From Streptomyces sp. MUM 178J (GTDB lineage: Bacteria; Actinomycetota; Actinomycetes; Streptomycetales; Streptomycetaceae): a DNA stretch of 6,772 bases. A program made the translations under genes and the position numbers. The notes beneath the pieces were generated by a model. That model worked only from the letters and a program-made list of their open reading frames with translations. It was not told the origin of the DNA and ran no database searches. The DNA lies in NCBI RefSeq assembly GCF_022414575.1, contig NZ_JADWYQ010000096.1, positions 1 through 6,772 of the forward strand, in the 5' to 3' direction. This document shows, one piece after another, positions 1 to 6,524 of the stretch (positions are counted from its first letter, which is position 1; each line of letters starts with the position of its first letter).

Positions 1-66
1 TGGCTCAGTTGGTAGAGCATCACCTTGCCAAGGTGAGGGTCGCGAGTTCGAATCTCGTCGTCCGCT
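1..66 (+). tRNA. tRNA-Gly (anticodon GCC), 5' end cut off by window
   Basis: This tRNA reads GCC codons for glycine. The D arm (GCTC...GAGC) is at 3-19. The anticodon stem TCACC/GGTGA encloses the loop TTGCCAA with anticodon GCC at about 28-30. The T arm is GCGAG-TTCGAAT-CTCGT at 42-58. The 3' acceptor strand CGTCCGC is at 59-65, followed by discriminator T66. Its 5' acceptor partner (expected GCGGACG) lies before the window, so 7 bases are missing and the mature length without CCA would be 73 nt. CCA is not encoded, because TCG follows the acceptor strand. It is convergent with purC. Confidence 0.95.
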
Positions 67-72
67 CGGTGA

Positions 73-106
73 AAGAAGCCCCCGGCCGACCGGCCGGGGG
101 CTTCTT
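73..106. terminator. GC-rich hairpin terminator between tRNA-Gly and purC
   Basis: A perfect 15-bp stem (73-87 with 92-106) closes on the 4-nt loop GACC. It starts 7 nt after the tRNA and lies 19 nt beyond the purC stop on the opposite strand. The plus strand has only a short T-containing tail (CTTCTTC), and the minus strand shows the mirrored AAGAAG. It therefore probably serves both convergent transcripts. Many Streptomyces terminators lack a long U tract, so the weak tail does not argue against the call. Confidence 0.85.
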
Positions 107-124
107 CGTGCCACCTTGAGGCTG

Positions 125-1027
125 CTACGACCAGGACGTCCCCGTCAGCAGCTCATACGCCTCCAGATACTTGGCCCGGGTCGCCGCCACCACGTCGTCC
201 GGCAGCGCGGGCGGCGGCTGCTCGCTCCTGCGGTCCCAGCCGGAGGCGGGCGAGGTCAGCCAGTCACGGACGTACTGCTTGTCGTACGACGGCTGGGCAC
301 GGCCCGGCGTCCACTGGTCGGCGGGCCAGAAGCGGGACGAGTCCGGAGTGAGCACCTCGTCCCCGACGACCAGCCGGCCGTCCTCGTCGAAGCCGAACTC
401 GAACTTGGTGTCCGCGAGGATGATCCCGCGGTCGCGCGCGATGTCGCGGGCGCGCCCGTACACGGCGAGCGTCAGCTGCCGCAGCTGGGCCGCGGTCTCC
501 GCGCCGACCTGCCGCGCAACTTCCTCATACGAGACGTTCTCGTCGTGGTCGCCGACGGCGGCCTTGGTGGCGGGGGTGAAGATCGGAGCCGGCAGCTCGG
601 AGCCGTCGCTCAGGCCCTCGGGCAGCGCCAGCCCGCAGACCGTGCGGGACTCGCGGTACTCGGCCAGGCCGGAGCCCGTCAGATAGCCGCGCGCCACACA
701 CTCCACGGGGACCATGGACAACGAGCGGCACACCAGGGTGCGGCCCTCCCAGTCGGCGGGGGCGCCGGGCGGCAGCTCGGAGGACAGCACATGGTTGGGG
801 ACGAGGTCCGCCAGGCGCTCGAACCACCACAGGGACAGCCGGGTCAGCACCCGGCCCTTGTCGGGGATCTCGGTCGGCAGGACCCAGTCGTACGCGGAGA
901 TGCGGTCGCTGGCGACCATCACCAGGTCGCCCGCCTCGTTCCGGTAGAGGTCGCGCACCTTGCCGGTGTGCAGATGCACCAGGCCCGGCACCTGCTGCGG
1001 CTCGGGCTTTTCGACAAATCCGGACAC
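125..1027 (-). CDS. purC: Phosphoribosylaminoimidazole-succinocarboxamide synthase (SAICAR synthetase)
   Basis: PurC is a cytosolic enzyme of de novo purine synthesis. It joins CAIR and aspartate, using ATP, to make SAICAR. The 300-residue protein is complete and of the longer bacterial/fungal-type length (the E. coli enzyme is about 237). Visible motifs in order are the N-terminal nucleotide-loop signature GKVRDLY (22-28), SDRISAYDW (40-48), VECVARGYLTGSG (108-120), IFTPATKA...GDHDENVS (149-166), LADTKFEFG (204-212), DEVLTPDSSRFW (223-234) and PSYDKQYVRDWL (246-257). The start is GTG, supported by a GGGAGGA ribosome-binding site 5 nt upstream and by the MSGF...VPGLVHLHTGKVRDLY spacing normal for the family. 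It is the last minus-strand gene of the window, 210 nt downstream of the dimethylformamidase-like gene. That gap holds a hairpin and a tandem repeat, so purC probably has its own promoter, although I could not pick a convincing one. Confidence 0.97.
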   Translation of the reverse strand: MSGFVEKPEPQQVPGLVHLHTGKVRDLYRNEAGDLVMVASDRISAYDWVLPTEIPDKGRVLTRLSLWWFERLADLVPNHVLSSELPPGAPADWEGRTLVCRSLSMVPVECVARGYLTGSGLAEYRESRTVCGLALPEGLSDGSELPAPIFTPATKAAVGDHDENVSYEEVARQVGAETAAQLRQLTLAVYGRARDIARDRGIILADTKFEFGFDEDGRLVVGDEVLTPDSSRFWPADQWTPGRAQPSYDKQYVRDWLTSPASGWDRRSEQPPPALPDDVVAATRAKYLEAYELLTGTSWS

Positions 1028-1031
1028 GGTT

Positions 1032-1038
1032 CCTCCCC
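1032..1038 (-). promoter_or_regulatory. Ribosome-binding site deciding the purC GTG start
   Basis: On the minus strand, GGGAGGA ends 4 nt before the GTG at 1027-1025. No ATG in this frame gives a similar spacing, so this site fixes the start. Confidence 0.8.
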
Positions 1039-1132
1039 GTGGTTCTGTACGAGTAAGCCGATTGTCCCGTACGCGGTGGTGATCGGCCTGACCAGGGGGC
1101 TCGTATCGAGTGACCCGTGCACGGCGCGGGCC

Positions 1133-1147
1133 GCTCGGCGCCCGAGC
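1133..1147 (-). terminator. Small GC hairpin downstream of the dimethylformamidase-like gene
   Basis: GCTCGG (1133-1138) and CCGAGC (1142-1147) form a perfect 6-bp stem with a 3-nt loop. It lies about 90 nt past the stop of the upstream minus-strand gene and just beyond the 16-bp repeat array. There is no U tract. It may help end that transcript before purC, alone or together with the repeat array. It is short, and in GC-rich DNA such a stem can occur by chance. Confidence 0.35.
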
Positions 1148-1151
1148 AAAC

Positions 1152-1231
1152 GACCGCCCGGGGAAGCGACCGCCCGGGGAGCGGACCGCCCGGGGAAGCG
1201 ACCGCCCGGGGAGCGGACCGCCCGGGGACGA
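1152..1231. repeat. Five-copy 16-bp tandem repeat with CCCGGG core
   Basis: The 13-mer GACCGCCCGGGGA begins at 1152, 1168, 1184, 1200 and 1216, an exact 16-bp period. The last three bases alternate between AGC (copies 1 and 3) and GCG (copies 2 and 4), giving a higher-order 32-bp AB-AB-A' pattern, which suggests duplication of a two-copy unit. Copy 5 ends in CGA. Each copy holds the self-complementary CCCGGG, so neighbouring copies can pair in RNA with about 10-nt loops. The array starts 7 nt after the stop of the upstream minus-strand gene and lies in the gap leading to purC. Possible roles are transcription termination or transcript-end stabilisation; it may also be a neutral expansion. Confidence 0.95.
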
Positions 1232-1237
1232 GCGTGT

Positions 1238-2698
1238 TCAGTCCCGCTTGCAGATGCGGTCGAGGAGATTGGCCGTCGCCCGCTGGATGCGGCTGTCGAC
1301 ATGGCCGGGCCGGTCCAGCGCGGGCGACCAGGCGAAGGTCCCGGAAGCGAAGACCAGAGCCCCCGAAGGGGCGCGGTAGACGGAGGTCTCCTGATGGCGG
1401 ACGGCTCCCTCGCCGTCCCGGTAAGGGGAGTGCGCCAGCAGAATCCTGCCTTGGTGCTCGGGCAGCGCAGTACGCGGGAAGTACCGGTCCGCCTCCCCTG
1501 CCACCAGGCCCGGAAGCTCGTCCCCTTCGCCCGCCCCGGCGGCCTCCCACAGCCAGTGCTCGGCGTTGCGCACGACCAGCGGGGCGGGCTCGGGCACCCG
1601 CCCCGCGTACTGGATGCCCAGCAGTTGCTGCTCGGGGCGGTCGACCTCACGCCAGAGCGCCGGTTTGCCGGGCCCGCGGCGTTTTCGGCAGGTCAGGAGC
1701 CGGTCGGGCACCCCGGAGGGGGAGTCGCCCAGTTCGATCTGCCAGTACATCGTGTTCGCGGAGAGGAAGACCAGCGAGGTCCCGCCGTCCCGGGCGGACT
1801 CGACCGTGCGGCGCATCGGGACCGACCAGTACTCGTCATGGCCCGGGAAGACCAGTCCGCGGTAGCGCGCGGGGTCGACGCGGCCGGCGTGCAGATCGCG
1901 GGCGTCGGCGTAGGCGAGGTCGTAGCCGTAGCGCTCGGCCCAGCGGATGAAGTCGTAGGCGTGGCCCACGTGCAGCGGAAGCCCCGCGCCCGCATAGGGG
2001 CGGTCGAAGGAGACGGTGGTGGCCGCGTCCCTCTCGCCGAGCAGCCGCCCCTGCTCGTCCCAGGCGTGATACAGGCTCGCTCCGGTGCGGCCGTCCTCCG
2101 GATAGAGGTTGTACGCCTGCCAGGTGATGTCCGGCAGCAGCAGAAGAAGATCGGCGGGGCGGTCGTCGCGGACCGTGAAAGGGACATGGGAGCGGTAGCC
2201 GTCGACCGTGGTGAGCACGGCGACATACGCCCCCACCGACCAGTACGACGGAATCTGCAGCCGCCAGGAGAGCCACCAGTGGTGGCAGGAGACCGTGCGG
2301 TCGGCCGTGAGGGGCGGCGGCTGGACGATGCCGGACAGCCGGGGACTTGTACTGATCTTGGCTGCGCCGTCCCCCGCGTAGTGGCCGATGCGGTAGACGT
2401 CCACGAAGAACTGCTGGGGCGGGTCGACCGTGATGTGGAAGTCGAGCGACTCTCCCGGCGCCGCCGCGCCGGTCGAGGTGAAGCCCTTGATCTGACGGCG
2501 CACATCGTCGGCGGGGCGAGGGCCGCCCGTGCCGCCCGCCGCCAGGGCGGGGTCCGCGTACCAGGGGACGACCTGGCCGGTGTCGTCGAAGTAGTGCTCG
2601 CTCCCGCGCAGCCAGGGCAGCGGGCCCTGGCCGAAGGGGTCCGTGACGGCATGGGCGAGGGCTCCCGATTCCCATCGCCGGATGTGCTCCGCCCCCAT
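1238..2698 (-). CDS. N,N-dimethylformamidase large-subunit-like protein (stand-alone)
   Basis: This 486-residue protein resembles the catalytic region of the large (beta) subunit of N,N-dimethylformamidase, the enzyme that hydrolyses dimethylformamide to formate and dimethylamine. Features seen are an N-terminal beta-rich part (about 65-177, with FFVDVYRIGHYAG at 97-109 and a HHWWLSW motif at 139-145), then ITWQAYNLYP (191-200), SFDRPYAG (230-237), VFPGHDEYWS (283-292), a NTMYWQ strand (315-320) and a C-terminal ETSVYRAPSGALVFASGTFAWS (437-458). As I recall, Paracoccus dimethylformamidase binds iron through two tyrosines and a glutamate near a histidine. The matching residues here would be Y196, Y235, E289 and H287. 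The protein is much shorter than the roughly 760-residue enzyme, and no small alpha subunit is nearby, so the substrate is unknown. There is no signal peptide or membrane segment. The ATG start has GGGAGGG 6 nt upstream. It lies between an M48-like membrane gene and purC, with its own 231-nt upstream region. Confidence 0.8.
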   Translation of the reverse strand: MGAEHIRRWESGALAHAVTDPFGQGPLPWLRGSEHYFDDTGQVVPWYADPALAAGGTGGPRPADDVRRQIKGFTSTGAAAPGESLDFHITVDPPQQFFVDVYRIGHYAGDGAAKISTSPRLSGIVQPPPLTADRTVSCHHWWLSWRLQIPSYWSVGAYVAVLTTVDGYRSHVPFTVRDDRPADLLLLLPDITWQAYNLYPEDGRTGASLYHAWDEQGRLLGERDAATTVSFDRPYAGAGLPLHVGHAYDFIRWAERYGYDLAYADARDLHAGRVDPARYRGLVFPGHDEYWSVPMRRTVESARDGGTSLVFLSANTMYWQIELGDSPSGVPDRLLTCRKRRGPGKPALWREVDRPEQQLLGIQYAGRVPEPAPLVVRNAEHWLWEAAGAGEGDELPGLVAGEADRYFPRTALPEHQGRILLAHSPYRDGEGAVRHQETSVYRAPSGALVFASGTFAWSPALDRPGHVDSRIQRATANLLDRICKRD

Positions 2699-2772
2699 GC
2701 TGCGCCCTCCCTCGGCTCCCCCGGGTCAACGACTGTCCCGCGCCGGTTTCCCTCGACGCGACGCCCAGCACA

Positions 2773-2809
2773 TCACAACACGCATGCGACCCGTCACCAT
2801 TTGTTGTGA
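2773..2809. promoter_or_regulatory. Inverted repeat TCACAACA...TGTTGTGA upstream of the dimethylformamidase-like gene
   Basis: Perfect 8-bp arms (2773-2780 and 2802-2809) are separated by 21 bp, so the arm centres are 29 bp apart, close to three helical turns. A CGCATGCG palindrome (2781-2788) abuts the inner edge of one arm. The element lies 75-111 nt upstream of the minus-strand ATG at 2698, in an unusually AT-rich patch. This position fits an operator or promoter region. I found no convincing -10/-35 pair here, and no regulator can be named. Confidence 0.4.
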
Positions 2810-2820
2810 ATAGATACGAA

Positions 2821-2837
2821 CGGAACGAATCATTCCG
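2821..2837. promoter_or_regulatory. Short inverted repeat CGGAA-N7-TTCCG
   Basis: Arms 2821-2825 and 2833-2837 flank CGAATCA. A second, overlapping palindrome GAAT-C-ATTC lies at 2827-2835. The site sits next to the inverted repeat at 2773-2809, in the same low-GC patch between two minus-strand genes. It could be a protein-binding site for the downstream gene or a weak end-of-transcript hairpin for the upstream one. Confidence 0.3.
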
Positions 2838-2849
2838 GTCTATCGGGCA

Positions 2850-2932
2850 GACTGACGGTCGGGCCGTCGGGCCGACTGCCGGTCACGGGCCTGGCCTGCC
2901 GTCGGTCATACGAGCGGTGGGACCGTCGGTCA
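2850..2932. repeat. Degenerate ~24-bp repeat at the 3' end of the M48-like gene
   Basis: Four related 12-mers occur at near-regular spacing: GACTGACGGTCG (2850-2861), GACTGCCGGTCA (2874-2885), TGCCGTCGGTCA (2897-2908) and GACCGTCGGTCA (2921-2932). Their ends are 24, 23 and 24 bp apart. The last copy contains the stop codon of the minus-strand gene. The sequences between copies are GC-rich but not alike. Local self-complementarity (GACGG-N5-CCGTC at 2854-2868) would give stem-loops just past that stop, so the tract may contribute to termination. Confidence 0.5.
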
Positions 2933-4960
2933 CACCAGCCTGACCGGTTTCTCGGGGCGGATGCCCAGGGAGCCGAGCCAGACCCGCAGCGGCTGTGCGT
3001 CACCGTCCTCGACCAGGCTGAGAACCGTGCTGCTCAGATCAGCCGTGCGCTCGCCGCCGACAAGGAGGGCCGGGCCGTCCAGCCAGTCCAGCCCAGGGAC
3101 GGCCCCCGCCGTGTCGACCGCCGCGCAGCAGACCATCGCCGTGACATGGTCGGCCAGCAGCTCTCGCCCGCTGCGGGGCGGCTGGAGCGGGAAGAGCGGC
3201 AGCGGCTCCGCGTCCCACAAGGCGAGCGAGTCGCCCGCAGAGCCTCCCGCCGGAACGGGGGGGTGAGCCGCGCCGGGCGGCCCGGAAGCGCCCCCGGGGC
3301 CGGGCGGCGCTCCGGGCGCGCCCAGAGCCGCGGCCTTTCGCCTGGCGGCCGCGTCACGGGCCGCCTCCTCGCGGGCGACCTCCGCGGTGATCCCGGCCGC
3401 GAGCGCCTCACTCCGCTCGCCGGCCCCGTCATGGGCCCCGTCATGGACTCCTGGGCCGGGTGAGGCACTGAAGGCTTCGGATGCCTCTCCTGACGCGTCC
3501 GCCGTCGACGCCACGCGTGACGCGGCCGCGGACGCCGCGGACGCCGACGATGCCTCCGACACCTGCTGCTGCGGCGTGGTCGGCGGTGCTGAAAGGTGGC
3601 CTATCACCCGTGCGAGCGTCGGCCCCTCGGGTCCGCCCGACCGCGGTACGCCCATCTCGTCGAGCACCCGGTGGAGCCTGGCCGCCTCCGTACGCCATTT
3701 GCGGTCCACGACCTCCTCCGGATACTGCTGCCAGTCCACCGGCGACCAGTCAGGCCCGGTCTCGGCCGGTCCGCCGTGGAAGAGCCGGGCTGCGAGCAGT
3801 GAAGCGGCCTCGTCGACCGCGCCGGGCTCCTCAAGCAGATCGCACGCGGGCCGTTCGCCCAGCCGGGAGGCGAAGCCCTCGGCGAGCCGGTCACGCCGGG
3901 ACAGCTCCGTCAGCGCCGACACCACCCCGGCGTCCAGGCGGGAAGGCCAGCGGCCCATCCGCCACGCGGGCAGCGCGACTCTGGTCAGCAGCCTGTCCCA
4001 GCCGGCGTAGGCCAGGCCGACCTGCTCCTGGGCGACGATCCGCAACCCGTAGTCCACAGCCTGTGCACGCTCGGAGGCGGCGGCGGCGACGCCCCGCTCC
4101 ATCTCAGCGGCGTGCTCCCGGCAGCTGCGGAGCATCACCCGGGCCGTCCAGCCGACGCAGCGGAGCGATATGGCGCGTATCGGCTGCACGAGCAGGTGTC
4201 GTATCAGCCGATGTCGTATGAGACGCGGCGGCAGGTCGCCCTGGCCTCCACCCGGCCGACCGAAGCCCTGCTGCCCGGCAGGATCGCCGACGCGGGCCGC
4301 GTCGCCCACCGCGGCGTCCAGACCTCGGACGAAGCGGCGGGCCGCGGCTATGTCGGGGTGGGCGGACGGCCCGGTGCCGGCCACGACCGGGGCGAGGACC
4401 GCCCTCAGCTCGGCGACCCGCATCCACCACAGGAAGGGCGAGCCGATCACCAGCACCGGGGCCTCACCCGTGCCGCCGCGTCGCCGGCCTCGCATCGCAT
4501 GCGATGGATGGGAGCGGTCCTCAAGCCAGCTGTCGCAGTCCGGGGTGACCGCCAGGGCTGAGGGCGCGGGCACATCCAGCCGGTCGGCCAGATCCCGCAC
4601 CAGCCGGTACAGATCGGGCGCGGCCCGCTCCGGCAGGTCGACGGTGGGCGTGAGCGCGGGGGTGGCCCGGGCGATCACGGCGGCGACCGCCGCCGCGACC
4701 AGCAGCACGACTGCCGCGAAGCCGGACACCCCCCAGCGGGCGGCGTCCCAGCCCGGGCCCGTCATATGACCTGTCGGACCGCCCGCGAGCAGCACGACGG
4801 CGGCGGCCGCGGGCAGCAGCGCCACGGCCAGCGCTCTGCTGCGGACCCGCAGCACGGCAAGAGCCCGCGAGCGCGCGCCCTGTGCGCCCACCGACTCGCC
4901 GGAGACGAATGCAGAACCCGGATCTGGACCTGAGCCAGAGCCGGAACCGGAAACGGACAT
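2930..4960 (-). CDS. Membrane protein resembling an M48 metalloprotease that has lost its HExxH zinc motif
   Basis: This 676-residue protein has no firm known function. Seen in order are a Gly-Ser-rich start (3-16), two hydrophobic membrane segments (about 43-60 and 77-98), a globular part (105-390), a low-complexity Ala/Ser/Gly/Pro-rich linker (about 455-580) and a compact C-terminal part (590-676). The globular part follows the order of actinobacterial M48 peptidases: VDLPERAAPDLYRLVRDLAD (107-126), SWLEDR (144-149), VLVIGSPFLWWMRVAELRAVLA (169-190), then a helix with CREHAAE (280-286) where M48 proteins have RQEYAAD. In that alignment the catalytic HExxH should fall at 191-195, but the sequence is PVVAG, so two zinc ligands and the catalytic Glu are missing. 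Only the third-ligand Glu (E282) has an equivalent. It is therefore probably a pseudo-protease with a binding or scaffolding role. The ATG start has a GAGGGGG tract 12 nt upstream; starting at the internal M66 would remove the first membrane segment. A 211-nt leader region precedes the gene. Confidence 0.75.
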   Translation of the reverse strand: MSVSGSGSGSGPDPGSAFVSGESVGAQGARSRALAVLRVRSRALAVALLPAAAAVVLLAGGPTGHMTGPGWDAARWGVSGFAAVVLLVAAAVAAVIARATPALTPTVDLPERAAPDLYRLVRDLADRLDVPAPSALAVTPDCDSWLEDRSHPSHAMRGRRRGGTGEAPVLVIGSPFLWWMRVAELRAVLAPVVAGTGPSAHPDIAAARRFVRGLDAAVGDAARVGDPAGQQGFGRPGGGQGDLPPRLIRHRLIRHLLVQPIRAISLRCVGWTARVMLRSCREHAAEMERGVAAAASERAQAVDYGLRIVAQEQVGLAYAGWDRLLTRVALPAWRMGRWPSRLDAGVVSALTELSRRDRLAEGFASRLGERPACDLLEEPGAVDEAASLLAARLFHGGPAETGPDWSPVDWQQYPEEVVDRKWRTEAARLHRVLDEMGVPRSGGPEGPTLARVIGHLSAPPTTPQQQVSEASSASAASAAASRVASTADASGEASEAFSASPGPGVHDGAHDGAGERSEALAAGITAEVAREEAARDAAARRKAAALGAPGAPPGPGGASGPPGAAHPPVPAGGSAGDSLALWDAEPLPLFPLQPPRSGRELLADHVTAMVCCAAVDTAGAVPGLDWLDGPALLVGGERTADLSSTVLSLVEDGDAQPLRVWLGSLGIRPEKPVRLV
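3423..3446. repeat. Perfect 12-bp tandem duplication within the M48-like gene
   Basis: GCCCCGTCATGG occurs twice back to back (3423-3434 and 3435-3446). It is in frame and gives the duplicated HDGA-HDGA at about residues 507-514, inside the low-complexity linker. Length change here should be tolerated, so it looks like slippage. Confidence 0.8.
4196..4225. repeat. 15-bp tandem duplication encoding RLIRH-RLIRH
   Basis: Two adjacent 15-bp units (4196-4210 and 4211-4225) with a few mismatches encode the identical pentapeptide RLIRH twice, at residues 246-255 of the M48-like protein. The DNA copies have diverged while the peptide stays the same. The two units form a strongly basic stretch just before a hydrophobic helix (about 256-270). 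Confidence 0.7.
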
Positions 4961-5022
4961 GGCCGGACGTCACCCCCTCTGCCCTGCGACGGCTTTGCTC
5001 ACTCCCCCACTGTGGCACCCGT

Positions 5023-5044
5023 CACTGACATCGCAATGTCAGTG
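5023..5044. promoter_or_regulatory. Perfect 22-bp dyad, candidate operator or leader hairpin
   Basis: Arm CACTGACAT (5023-5031) and arm ATGTCAGTG (5036-5044) are perfect complements around CGCA. The element lies 63-84 nt before the ATG of the M48-like gene and downstream of the candidate promoter at 5082-5110, so it would fall about 30-50 nt into the transcript. As DNA it has the size and symmetry of a dimeric repressor site (TetR-like, for example). As RNA it would form a 9-bp stem with a 4-nt loop. No U tract follows, so a simple terminator of purD is less likely. I do not recognise it as a Rex, NrdR, DasR, GlnR or LexA site. Confidence 0.65.
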
Positions 5045-5081
5045 GGCCAAGTGCCGGAATGCGCCGGAACGCTTGCGCCGC

Positions 5082-5110
5082 ACACTAGTTGGGGCACCGC
5101 CGAGCGTCAT
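5082..5110 (-). promoter_or_regulatory. Candidate sigma-HrdB-type promoter for the M48-like gene
   Basis: On the minus strand, ATGACG (-35, 5110-5105) and TAGTGT (-10, 5087-5082) are separated by exactly 17 nt. They resemble the TTGACN/TANNNT pattern of the main Streptomyces sigma factor. Transcription would start near 5075, giving a leader of about 115 nt that contains the 22-bp dyad. The call rests on sequence match alone. Confidence 0.45.
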
Positions 5111-5171
5111 CCGGATGGCTGAGCACTCACTCGATGGAATGGCTTTGGGCAAAGGTGCTGACGTCGGCTGT

Positions 5172-6464
<1,293 letters not shown>

Positions 6465-6485
6465 GCCATGCAGCCTAACCGCCGA

Positions 6486-6524
6486 CGGCCCATGCCTTCG
6501 TACGGGACTCCGACCACCGGGCCG
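6486..6524. promoter_or_regulatory. Inverted repeat filling the dnaX-purD gap
   Basis: Perfect 6-bp arms CGGCCC (6486-6491) and GGGCCG (6519-6524) enclose 27 nt. One arm starts at the base directly after the dnaX stop codon. In RNA it would be a weak stem with a large loop, perhaps a partial terminator or attenuator between dnaX and purD. With arms this short and GC-rich, chance is possible. Confidence 0.25.

Noticed and set aside
1..66. tRNA-Gly as an integration site for a mobile element
   Set aside because: No integrase gene and no repeat of the tRNA 3' end appears in the window; the adjacent gene is core purC.
1028..1130. Promoter for purC
   Set aside because: Several weak -10-like hexamers exist on the minus strand (for example GACAAT), but none has a matching -35 at 16-18 nt, so none is called.
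2713..2750. GGGAAAC...GTTG pair on the minus strand, resembling an ECF/SigR-type promoter before the dimethylformamidase-like gene
   Set aside because: The spacing from GGAAA to GTT is 16 nt rather than the 18-19 nt usual for SigR, and the leader would be very short. I treat it as a chance match.
116..2809. 897-codon open frame on the plus strand
   Set aside because: It runs antisense across purC, an intergenic gap and the dimethylformamidase-like gene. Its translation is Arg/Gly/Ala-rich with no recognisable motif. Long antisense frames are expected opposite GC-rich Streptomyces genes.
2801..2812. TTGTTGTGAATA as a Rex or similar redox-regulator operator
   Set aside because: Only one half-site (TGTGAA) is present; the matching TTCACA half at the right spacing is missing.
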